A DNA stretch of 38,701 nucleotides from Microvirga sp. (lineage in GTDB: Bacteria; Pseudomonadota; Alphaproteobacteria; Rhizobiales; Beijerinckiaceae), in the NCBI GenBank assembly GCA_022241475.1, contig JAKOMT010000012.1:31087-69787 (forward strand). The letters run 5' to 3'. How positions within the stretch are numbered: the first letter of the stretch is position 1; each line of letters starts with the position of its first letter. Below, one piece after another: positions 1-6,435 of the stretch. Position numbers and translations under genes: made by a program. The notes under the pieces are model-generated. The model ran no database searches and was not told the DNA's origin. It worked only from the letters and a program-made list of their open reading frames with translations.

Positions 1-10
1 GGATCACGGA

Positions 11-427
11 ATGATTTCGTTTCTACGCGGAGGGCTAGTAGCAGCCCCTCTCTTTGCGCTTGCCGCCTGCGTCTCGCCAGACGCGGCCGCCGAGAAGCCG
101 GGCTCGGCGCAATCCGCCAGCTACTCCGCGCTTCCCGAAGGCGCCAAGCTCCAGTCCGGCAAGGCGTCCTTCTATCGTCATGGTTCACGCACCGCGAACG
201 GCGAGCGCTTCGACCCCTCTGGGATGACCGCGGCCCACCGCACCCTCCCCTTCGGCTCCCGCGTCCGCGTCGTTCACGACGCTACGGGTAGATCCGTCGA
301 CGTCCGGATCAACGATCGAGGGCCGTTCACGGGCGGGCGCGTCATCGATCTGGCGCAAGGCGCCGCGCAGCGCCTCGGCATGATCGCGAGCGGGGTCGCG
401 CAGGTCTCGATCTACGTCATCGACTGA
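11..427 (+). CDS. RlpA-like septal ring lytic transglycosylase family lipoprotein
   Basis: The product is a 138-residue exported protein of the RlpA/double-psi beta-barrel family. A signal peptide ends in a lipobox-like FALAAC with Cys20, so it is probably a lipoprotein. The RlpA core follows: GKASFY near residue 50, the TANGERFD stretch, TAAHRTLPFGS and then the RINDRGPF and GRVIDLAQGAAQRLG segments, which form the conserved barrel. Family members cleave naked (stem-peptide-free) glycan strands of peptidoglycan or aid septation. The SPOR domain of longer RlpA proteins is absent, so this is a short single-domain version. The 3' end overlaps the convergent Brp/Blh gene by 11 bases. The family assignment is secure; enzymatic activity is inferred. 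Confidence 0.85.
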   Translation: MISFLRGGLVAAPLFALAACVSPDAAAEKPGSAQSASYSALPEGAKLQSGKASFYRHGSRTANGERFDPSGMTAAHRTLPFGSRVRVVHDATGRSVDVRINDRGPFTGGRVIDLAQGAAQRLGMIASGVAQVSIYVID

Positions 428-1463
428 TCGTAGTCTCCTCCGGCGCCTCGGTCTCCATGAGACCGCTGAAACGCCGAAGCGCGAGAAACGTCAAGACGAC
501 ATGCGGCGCGGAAAACGCCGTCGCGAGCCATATCGCCATGCGCAGGAGTTGCGTGTCCGACGCGGACGCGCCGTACGCCCAGTAACCGGTGGCCGCGATC
601 CCGACGATCGCGAGCGCCGTGGGAACGACCGTCGCCCGGATCACGCGCAGCAGCGTCCGCGACGGATACCCGAGCCAGGGGTTTCGGCGCGCGAAGTCGA
701 AGATGTGTCGCGGCGCGTGCAACAGCGTCGCGAACAGCAGGAAAGCGATCAGGGGCGGCAGGGTCGCGAAGGCGAGAACCTGCAGAGACATCTCGGCCGC
801 GACGAGAGCGGGGCGCCACCGTGAACGCGTCATCGCCACGTACAACTGGCGCGCGACAACGATCGCCCAGACGATTTGCCAAAGCATCGCGGCCGGCAAG
901 GCGCGCTCGTACACGAAGGCCCCGCCGCCCTGCATGTCGAGAATCAACCAGCCGAGGAGCCCGGCGACGGCCTCCGGATTGAACAAGACCGCGAGCGCGA
1001 ACGGCGCGAAGCCGCGAGCGACGAGTTCGAGCGCGCGCATCGCGCCTCGATCCGCGAGATCGGCCAGGCCGTAGTGCAGAGCGGCGAGCGTGAGGAAAAG
1101 CGCGGCCGCGGCGGCGGGGACGTGCACCCACAAAAACAATGCGGCGATGGTGCATCCGCCATAGATGGCGAGAAAGCCGAGGGGCCAGAGGCCTCCCAGG
1201 CGAGGCTTGAGCGCGACGAGCGCGGAATACTGGTCGAGGACCGCATGAGGGAGAGACAGCAGCAGCACGAGCGCCGCCGCGAGGGAGAGCTGGAACACGG
1301 GTCCGGGCTCGATCACGATCGAGAAGATGAACGAGACCAGCGCGATCACCATGAGCCCGGCCGCCGCGTGTATCCGGCGAAGCGTCGCGAACCAGTCGCG
1401 AAACTCGGCGGCGGATCGGCGGCTCTCGGAGCGTGAGGGGACTGTGCTCGCGGGGGCGGACAT
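417..1463 (-). CDS. blh: Brp/Blh family beta-carotene 15,15'-dioxygenase
   Basis: This is a 348-residue polytopic membrane protein with the histidine pattern of Brp/Blh enzymes, which cleave beta-carotene into two retinal molecules. Visible motifs are LPHAVLD (His73, Asp77), LHYGLAD (His130), LHAPRHIFD (His249, His253) and SAPHVVL (His321); these histidines are the expected iron ligands. I place the start at the ATG at 1463. The reading frame continues upstream for about 55 residues, but that stretch is Pro/Arg/Gly-rich and unlike a membrane protein N-terminus, and neither start has a strong ribosome site. No rhodopsin, carotene synthase or other retinal gene lies nearby, so the enzyme is an orphan here. 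The family call is strong; retinal production is inferred from the family. Confidence 0.85.
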   Translation of the reverse strand: MSAPASTVPSRSESRRSAAEFRDWFATLRRIHAAAGLMVIALVSFIFSIVIEPGPVFQLSLAAALVLLLSLPHAVLDQYSALVALKPRLGGLWPLGFLAIYGGCTIAALFLWVHVPAAAAALFLTLAALHYGLADLADRGAMRALELVARGFAPFALAVLFNPEAVAGLLGWLILDMQGGGAFVYERALPAAMLWQIVWAIVVARQLYVAMTRSRWRPALVAAEMSLQVLAFATLPPLIAFLLFATLLHAPRHIFDFARRNPWLGYPSRTLLRVIRATVVPTALAIVGIAATGYWAYGASASDTQLLRMAIWLATAFSAPHVVLTFLALRRFSGLMETEAPEETTISR

Positions 1464-1971
1464 GGGAAACCGGCGGACGCGTGGCGCTTTCGTGGGTCGG
1501 AGGGCTCGACCCGGCAGCGGGGCGCCTCCGTCGCCGTTGGTCGCACGACCCGCAGGGATTGTCGACCCGTCCCGCTCTCGCGAGCCTACGGGGGGCGCGT
1601 CGAAAAACTCGAATAAATCCGGAGCCAAATATTTCAGCGAGCCGTCCCCGCAGGGGCGGAAACGCTCGATCGCGAGTAACCGGCTTCTCCATGATCGCTT
1701 AATTTCGCGTGCGCCGGCGCGAAGACCGAATCAGGCGCTTTACAAAAACGGGTTATTCCTGCAATTGTATCGGGCTTGCGCCTGAAGCGCAGGCAGGGAC
1801 CTTCGTTCACGTACTTTGATGAATGACATCGCCGGTGCTTTGGAGTTCGTCCAATAAGATCAGTTTTGTCGCCTACAGACTGTCGTAAAGACTTCCTTGA
1901 ATAGGTCGGCCTATACGCGTTTTTCGGTGAACGGGTGTCCGAGTTGAAGCAGCTCCAAAGCGAGAGATTAG
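1464..1971. other. Intergenic region between blh and the cold-shock gene
   Basis: No convincing gene lies here. The left third could be an N-terminal extension of the minus-strand blh frame, but it is low in complexity. The right part (about 1690-1971) is visibly richer in A and T and must hold the divergent promoters and a long leader for the cold-shock gene. A short hairpin ATAGG-TCGG-CCTAT lies at about 1901-1914. I could not assign -35/-10 boxes with confidence. Confidence 0.5.
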
Positions 1972-2703
1972 ATGGGTCGAGGTAAGGAATTCCGCGATTC
2001 GAACCGTCGGGGGTTCGATAACGATTTTGGTCAGAGCCAGCCTGACTATTACGAGCCGCGCGCGGAACGCAGCTCTTTCGGCGCTCAGCCGTCGTCGTCG
2101 CCGCGTTTCTCCGACGGCCCTGAGGCCGACGCGGTGGTGAAATGGTTCAACCCCGAGAAAGGCTTCGGCTTCGTCGAACTCGGCGACGGAAGCGGCGACG
2201 CCTTTCTGCATATCCGCGCGGTCCAGGCTGCGGGATTTGAAGAATTCCTTCCCGGAACCAAGCTGACCGTCCGCACCGCTCAGGGGCAGAAGGGTCCGCA
2301 GGTCGTCGAGGTTCTCACTGCGGACACCAGCACTGCGGAGGCTCGTCCGGCCCCCCGCAGCCCCGGTGGCTTCGGAGCCCCCGGCGGCGGCGCCCGGTTC
2401 GGCGACAATGACGGGTTCGGCGCTCGCCGGCCCCGGCCCTCGACCGGCTTCGGCGGCGGCGCCCCCGCCCGCCCGGCAGGTCCGACGGTGGAGCTCAACG
2501 GCACCGTGAAGTGGTATAATCCGACCAAGGGCTTCGGCTTCATCATGGCCGAGGACGGCGGCAAGGACGTGTTCATCCACCGTTCGGTGCTGATGCGCGC
2601 GAACCTTCCGGATCTGGTCGAAGGCCAACAGGTTCGGATGGGCGTCGTCGACGGCCAGAAGGGCCGCGAAGCCGCCACGATCGAGACCGGCGACGGATAC
2701 TGA
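1972..2703 (+). CDS. Double cold-shock-domain (CspA-like) nucleic-acid-binding protein
   Basis: This 243-residue protein has two cold-shock domains joined by a Gly/Pro/Arg-rich linker. Domain 1 (about residues 52-115) shows VVKWFNPEKGFGFVEL and DAFLHI; domain 2 (about 173-240) shows GTVKWYNPTKGFGFIM and DVFIHRS. These are the RNP1 and RNP2 aromatic patches that bind single-stranded RNA or DNA. The N-terminal 50 residues are polar and probably disordered. Two-domain Csp proteins of this build are typical of alphaproteobacteria, where they act as RNA chaperones or antiterminators in cold and stationary phase. The gene stands alone, has a long leader upstream and ends in a clear intrinsic terminator. 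The function is assigned from the family. Confidence 0.92.
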   Translation: MGRGKEFRDSNRRGFDNDFGQSQPDYYEPRAERSSFGAQPSSSPRFSDGPEADAVVKWFNPEKGFGFVELGDGSGDAFLHIRAVQAAGFEEFLPGTKLTVRTAQGQKGPQVVEVLTADTSTAEARPAPRSPGGFGAPGGGARFGDNDGFGARRPRPSTGFGGGAPARPAGPTVELNGTVKWYNPTKGFGFIMAEDGGKDVFIHRSVLMRANLPDLVEGQQVRMGVVDGQKGREAATIETGDGY

Positions 2704-2745
2704 AGCCTCGCGCCGTTTACGGCGCTTCGTTGCTGTAGAAGCGAA

Positions 2746-2774
2746 GGCCCGCATATCGCATGCGGGCCTTTTTC
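2746..2774 (+). terminator. Rho-independent terminator of the cold-shock gene
   Basis: A perfect 9-bp stem (GGCCCGCAT paired with ATGCGGGCC, 5-base loop ATCGC) is followed directly by TTTTTC. It lies 43 bases after the stop codon of the cold-shock gene. Confidence 0.9.
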
Positions 2775-2925
2775 TTTGCCCATTTTTTAGTCAGCGCACG
2801 GCTCGCGAGGGTTGCAGTCAGCCCTTGGGCTGCGATAACTGGCTTTGAAGCGGGCCGCTTGCGGCGTCCCGGTCATCCCAATGCGGACAGGTCCGGAGCG
2901 CCACCCGGAAGGCGAGGCGAAATCG

Positions 2926-4116
2926 ATGCGCATTTTTCTCGTTCTTCTCTTCGCCTACATCCTCAGCCAGTTCTTCCGCGCGTTCCTCGCGATCGTGGCG
3001 GGCGATCTGAGCCGCGACCTCGGCCTCGACGCGGCTCAACTCGGCGCCTTGTCGGCGATCTGGTTTGCGACTTTCGCGATCGCCCAGTTTCCGGTGGGCT
3101 ATGCGCTCGACCGCATCGGGCCGCGTCGCACCATCGCCGGGTTCATGGTCGTCGCCGTGATCGGGGCCGGTCTGATGAGCCTCGCGACCAGCTACTACGC
3201 CTCACTCATCGCCATGGCGGCCATTGGCGTCGGTTGCTCACCCATTCTCATGGGTTCGCTTTATCTCTTCGCGCGCAATTATCCCCCCGAGCGCTTCGCG
3301 ATGATGTCGTCCTTCATCATCGGCTTCGGCTCGCTCGGCAACATGCTCGGCGCGACGCCGCTGGCGCTGGCGGTCGAAGCGTTCGGTTGGCGCGAGAGCA
3401 TGATGGGCATCGCGGCGATCACCGCCGCCAGCGCGCTCGTCTGCTTCCTCTTCCTGCGCGATCCTCCGCGCGCCGAGCAGACGGGAGCCGGCGGCGGAAT
3501 CTTTTCGGGCATCGTCGAAATCGCCGCATTGCGGGGCGTCTGGCTGATCATGCCCATCATGTTCGTCAGCTACGCCGTCGTCGTCGCGACGCGGGGGTTG
3601 TGGATCGCGCCGTACTTCTCCGACGTTCATGGCTTCACGACCACCCAGACGGGCAATGCGGCCCTCATCATGGCGGCGGCGATGACGCTCGGCGCCCTCG
3701 CCTACGGCCCGATCGAACGGATGATCCGCGATCCCAAGCGGACGGTCGTCATCGGCAGCGTGATCACGGTGATCTGTTACGTCGTCGTCGCGCTCTTCGG
3801 CGAAGGAGGAGCCGTCCTGGCGGTCGCGCTCATCGGCGCGGTCGGCGGGTTCGGGATGACTTATGGAATCGTCATCGCCCATGGCCGGCTGTTCTTCCCG
3901 AGCCGCCTCATCGGCAGGGGCGTCACCTTCCTGAATTTCGCCTCGATCGCCGGGGCGGGCGTGACGCAGTGGCTGTCCGGAATGTTCGTGCAGTCGCAGG
4001 TCGACGCCGGAGCGGACCCGGCGACGACCTACGCGACGTTGTTCATGGCCTTCGCCGGCGCGCTCGCGATCACCCTCGTGATCTATCTGGCGGCGCCCGC
4101 GCGACCGAAGGCCTGA
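2926..4116 (+). CDS. Major facilitator superfamily transporter
   Basis: This is a 396-residue inner-membrane carrier with about 12 hydrophobic segments. The first helix begins MRIFLVLLFAYILSQFFRAF, and loop 2-3 carries the MFS signature (GYALDRIGPRRTIAG, about residues 59-73), with a central break near residue 190. The ATG at 2926 is chosen because GGAAGGCGAGG precedes it and the first helix starts at once; a longer frame from 2845 adds only a hydrophilic tail. The N-terminal half resembles the nitrate/sugar-phosphate-like group of MFS carriers, but the substrate cannot be told from sequence. It is monocistronic and converges with bfr across a 42-base gap that holds an imperfect GC hairpin. 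Confidence 0.88.
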   Translation: MRIFLVLLFAYILSQFFRAFLAIVAGDLSRDLGLDAAQLGALSAIWFATFAIAQFPVGYALDRIGPRRTIAGFMVVAVIGAGLMSLATSYYASLIAMAAIGVGCSPILMGSLYLFARNYPPERFAMMSSFIIGFGSLGNMLGATPLALAVEAFGWRESMMGIAAITAASALVCFLFLRDPPRAEQTGAGGGIFSGIVEIAALRGVWLIMPIMFVSYAVVVATRGLWIAPYFSDVHGFTTTQTGNAALIMAAAMTLGALAYGPIERMIRDPKRTVVIGSVITVICYVVVALFGEGGAVLAVALIGAVGGFGMTYGIVIAHGRLFFPSRLIGRGVTFLNFASIAGAGVTQWLSGMFVQSQVDAGADPATTYATLFMAFAGALAITLVIYLAAPARPKA

Positions 4117-4158
4117 GGCCTCGACCGCCGGGCTATCGGCGCGGTTGGGGGCCGCGCG

Positions 4159-4635
4159 TTATTCCAGCCCGCCCAAGTGCTTCTGGGCGTAGAGCTGCAC
4201 GCCGACCTGACGGATCAGCTCCTGCTGCGTCTCGAGGAAATCGATGTGCCCCTCCTCGTCGGCGGCGAGCGCCTCGAAGAGATTCTTCGACACCCGGTCG
4301 TTCACGCTGTCGCAATACTTTGCGGCTTCCAGATAGAGCGAGCGGGCCTCGACCTCGGCCGCGAGGTCGCTCTTCAGGATCTCCTCGATATCCTGCCCGA
4401 TGCGAAGCGGATCGAGCTCCTGCAGATTGGGGAAGCCTTCGAGGAACAGGATGCGCTCCACGAACCGATCCGCGTGCTGCATCTCCTCGATCGATTCCTT
4501 GCGCCATTGTTTCGCGAGGTCCTTGAAGCCCCAATCGTCGAGAAGCCTGAAATGCAGCCAGTACTGACTGACCGCAGTCAGCTCGCTGCGAAGCCCGCGA
4601 TTGAGATATTCGATGACCTTCTTGTCGCCCTTCAT
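4159..4635 (-). CDS. bfr: Bacterioferritin
   Basis: The product is 158 residues, the normal bacterioferritin length. It forms a 24-mer iron-storage shell that oxidises Fe(II) at a di-iron centre. All ferroxidase ligands are visible: Glu18, Glu51, His54, Glu94, Glu127 and His130. Met52 in EEMQHADR is the haem-bridging ligand that separates bacterioferritin from plain ferritin. The start at 4635 has an AAGGAG site seven bases upstream. It lies 81 bases downstream of bfd on the same strand, so the two probably form one operon that stores iron and releases it. The Irr-box-like element before bfd would control both. Confidence 0.95.
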   Translation of the reverse strand: MKGDKKVIEYLNRGLRSELTAVSQYWLHFRLLDDWGFKDLAKQWRKESIEEMQHADRFVERILFLEGFPNLQELDPLRIGQDIEEILKSDLAAEVEARSLYLEAAKYCDSVNDRVSKNLFEALAADEEGHIDFLETQQELIRQVGVQLYAQKHLGGLE

Positions 4636-4716
4636 GACAACTCCTTGCTTGTGCGCCGCACACCGGCGTCGGATTGCCAACGCGCGAGCTTGCCGTCCGG
4701 TTGCAGAGCTCCGAGC

Positions 4717-4965
4717 TTAACCGTCAACGAGCGCCGAGTCCTGACGTTCGTGGGCGCTGCAGACCGCCGGACATCCGTCACAGCCGGAGGGCGTCGCTCC
4801 GGCGTCGAGGAGAATCGACCGGATGGTGCGGGCGCATCGCCCGCATTGCGGGCTGCACCCGAGGCATCGATAAACCTGAGCCGGCGTTCGCGGGCAGTCA
4901 GGTCCGGGGCCGAGGCAGGCGCGCACGTCGCCATCCGAAAGGACGTTGCAAGAACAGACGATCAT
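4717..4965 (-). CDS. bfd: Bacterioferritin-associated ferredoxin
   Basis: This is an 82-residue (2Fe-2S) protein of the BFD family. It begins MIVCSCNVLSDGDVR, giving the first two cysteine ligands (Cys4, Cys6), and the second pair lies in CSPQCGRC near residues 37-43. Bfd binds bacterioferritin and passes electrons to its haem so that stored Fe(III) is released as Fe(II). The start at 4965 matches the family N-terminus; a frame extending to 5046 would run across the candidate operator and is rejected. The C-terminal 25 residues hold extra cysteines beyond the minimal family domain. The bfd-bfr order and co-orientation support the assignment. Confidence 0.9.
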   Translation of the reverse strand: MIVCSCNVLSDGDVRACLGPGPDCPRTPAQVYRCLGCSPQCGRCARTIRSILLDAGATPSGCDGCPAVCSAHERQDSALVDG

Positions 4966-4978
4966 CGGCGGGAGCCAG

Positions 4979-4995
4979 TTTGGAAACACTCTAAA
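4979..4995 (-). promoter_or_regulatory. Irr-box (ICE)-like element upstream of bfd-bfr
   Basis: The plus strand reads TTTGGAAACACTCTAAA. Compared with the rhizobial Irr-box consensus as I recall it, TTTAGAA-N3-TTCTAAA, 12 of 14 defined positions match. It lies 14-30 bases upstream of the bfd start. Irr is the haem/iron-status regulator of many alphaproteobacteria, and bacterioferritin genes are known members of its regulon. The match is seen; binding is inferred. Confidence 0.55.
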
Positions 4996-5014
4996 TTGTT
5001 GCGGGTGCAACAAT
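4995..5014. repeat. Perfect 8-4-8 inverted repeat beside the Irr-like box
   Basis: ATTGTTGC-GGGT-GCAACAAT is a perfect palindrome with 8-base arms. It abuts the Irr-box-like element and lies 30-49 bases upstream of the bfd start. It could be a second operator or an RNA hairpin in the bfd leader. Confidence 0.6.
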
Positions 5015-5057
5015 GAGGATATGCTCCAGAAGCGCCCGTGTTGCAAGACCGCCGCGA

Positions 5058-6149
5058 TCAGTAGACCAGTTCGTCGTCGGCGTTGTTCTTGGAAATCATG
5101 ATCTCGCCCGCCTCGGCGAGCTCCTTGGCCTTGTTGACCATCGTGAGCTGCGCTTCATCGACTTCCTTGAGGCGGACCGGGCCGAGGCCGGTGATCTCTT
5201 CCAGCAGATTCTTCGCCGCGCGTTGCGACATGTTGGCGAAGAAGAAGGCGCGCACGGGCTCGGGGGCGCCCTTGAGCGCGCGGGAGAGCACGTCCCGGTC
5301 GATCTGCCGCATGAGCGTCTGCACGCTGCCCGCGTCGAGCTTGGTGAGGTCCTCGAACGTGAACATCAGTTCGCGAATGCGCTTTGCCGCCTCGCGATTG
5401 ACGTCGTCGAGGGCGGATAGGAAGCGGGTCTCGGTCTGTCGATCGAAAGCGTTGAACACCTCCGCCATGATCTCGTGGGCGTCGCGACGCGACGTCTGCG
5501 CGACGGCGCCGACGAATTCGAGCCGAAGCGTCTCCTCGATGTGATGCAGCGCCTCCTTTTGCACGGCCTCGAGCTTGAGCATCCGGTTGACGACGTCCAT
5601 CGCGAAGTCGTCGGGGAGCATGGTCAGCACGCGGGCCGCGTGATCGGGGCGCACCCGCGAGAGCACGACGGCGACCGTCTGGGGATATTCGCTGCGCAGG
5701 TAATTGGCGAGAATCTCCGCGTCGATCTGGGACAGCCGCGTCCAGATGCGTTTTCCGGAGGTGTTGTAGATCTCCGCCATGATCGTCGCGACCTGATCCG
5801 GCGGGAAGACCTTGAGAAGGAGCTGCTCCGTGCGCTCCACGCTGCCGGACACCGACGAATTCGATACGCGATGGATGAAGTCGACGATCAGCCGCTCCAC
5901 GGTCGAGGCGTCGACGGTGCCGAGCTGGACCATGGCGTGCGACACCGTGCGCACCTCGTCTTCATCCAGCATCGCCCAGATCGTCCGTCCGTGCTGCTCG
6001 CCCAGCATCAACAGGAACAGCGCCGCGCGCTGAGGCCCGGGAAGCCCCTCGAACTCGGCGACTTCGGCCCCGCCGCCACCGGTCGCCGCAGCGATTGCAG
6101 CCGCTGCGGCGGCCATCGCGTCGGCGGGAGGTTGCGCTGTCGCGGCCAT
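5058..6149 (-). CDS. fliG: Flagellar motor switch protein FliG
   Basis: FliG is the C-ring protein that touches the stator (MotA) and converts ion flow into torque and switching. From the ATG at 6149 it has 363 residues: an Ala/Gly-rich N-terminus, then PQRAALFLLMLGE (FliG-N), the middle domain with MLPDDFAMDVVNRM, and FliG-C with FTFEDLTKLDAGSVQTLMRQID and KGAPEPVRAFFFANMSQRAAKNLLEEI. The latter two stretches are the armadillo and torque-helix signatures. An ATG at 6197 would add 16 residues, but a CtrA-like box lies only 10-24 bases above it, so the downstream start fits promoter geometry better; neither start has a good ribosome site. It is divergent from flgE. No other flagellar gene is in the window. 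Confidence 0.93.
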   Translation of the reverse strand: MAATAQPPADAMAAAAAAIAAATGGGGAEVAEFEGLPGPQRAALFLLMLGEQHGRTIWAMLDEDEVRTVSHAMVQLGTVDASTVERLIVDFIHRVSNSSVSGSVERTEQLLLKVFPPDQVATIMAEIYNTSGKRIWTRLSQIDAEILANYLRSEYPQTVAVVLSRVRPDHAARVLTMLPDDFAMDVVNRMLKLEAVQKEALHHIEETLRLEFVGAVAQTSRRDAHEIMAEVFNAFDRQTETRFLSALDDVNREAAKRIRELMFTFEDLTKLDAGSVQTLMRQIDRDVLSRALKGAPEPVRAFFFANMSQRAAKNLLEEITGLGPVRLKEVDEAQLTMVNKAKELAEAGEIMISKNNADDELVY

Positions 6150-6206
6150 GGCTTGTCGAGCTTTCGTTCGAGGGATTCGCTGAAGAATAGGAGACATCGC
6201 CCGCAG

Positions 6207-6221
6207 TTAACGAGGCGTTAA
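6207..6221 (-). promoter_or_regulatory. CtrA-type box (TTAA-N7-TTAA) upstream of fliG
   Basis: GTTAAC-GAGGC-GTTAAC contains an exact TTAAC-N6-TTAAC, the full CtrA binding consensus of Caulobacter and its relatives. It is 58-72 bases upstream of the chosen fliG start, the expected distance for a box overlapping a -35 region plus a short leader. CtrA is the cell-cycle response regulator that switches on early flagellar operons. The sequence is symmetric, so it could also act towards flgE. Confidence 0.7.
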
Positions 6222-6245
6222 CCCAAAGGCGCGAAGGCCGGCCAA

Positions 6246-6277
6246 CCCGGCATTTTCTGCCGTCCGCCCGGCAAAAC
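6246..6277. promoter_or_regulatory. Candidate FlbD (ftr-like) enhancer sites upstream of flgE
   Basis: Two inverted copies of a CGGCA(A/G)AA word lie here: TTTTCTGCCG at 6253-6262 (reverse complement CGGCAGAAAA) and CCCGGCAAAAC at 6267-6277, with another CCCGGCA at 6246. They are about 105-135 bases upstream of the sigma-54 promoter, where activators of that sigma factor usually bind. The resemblance to Caulobacter ftr elements is from memory. Confidence 0.4.
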
Positions 6278-6380
6278 AGGACCGGACGATCGCGGACTCG
6301 CCTCGTCGAACGCGGGCGGGGCGCACCAGCGGACTTCCCGATCCCTTGTGACTCAACGCCTTTTCATCGTGGACCGCGGA

Positions 6381-6396
6381 TGGCACGGCCGTTGCT
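6381..6396 (+). promoter_or_regulatory. Sigma-54 promoter of flgE
   Basis: TGGCACG-GCCG-TTGCT matches the -24/-12 sigma-54 consensus TGGCACG-N4-TTGC(A/T) at every defined position. It lies 40 bases before the flgE start codon, leaving room for a short leader and the AGGAG ribosome site. Hook and other late flagellar genes of stalked and rhizobial alphaproteobacteria use this promoter class. Confidence 0.82.
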
Positions 6397-6435
6397 CAGC
6401 TTGTTGCGATTTCGGCGTGCGTTCAGGAGTTCAGT

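Noticed and set aside
2845..2925. N-terminal extension of the MFS carrier to 2845
   Set aside because: The extension is hydrophilic, has no ribosome site and is unlike MFS N-termini. The ATG at 2926 has one.
6150..6197. The upstream ATG of fliG at 6197
   Set aside because: It leaves only 10 bases to the CtrA-like box, and the extra residues do not look like FliG. It is kept as an alternative only.
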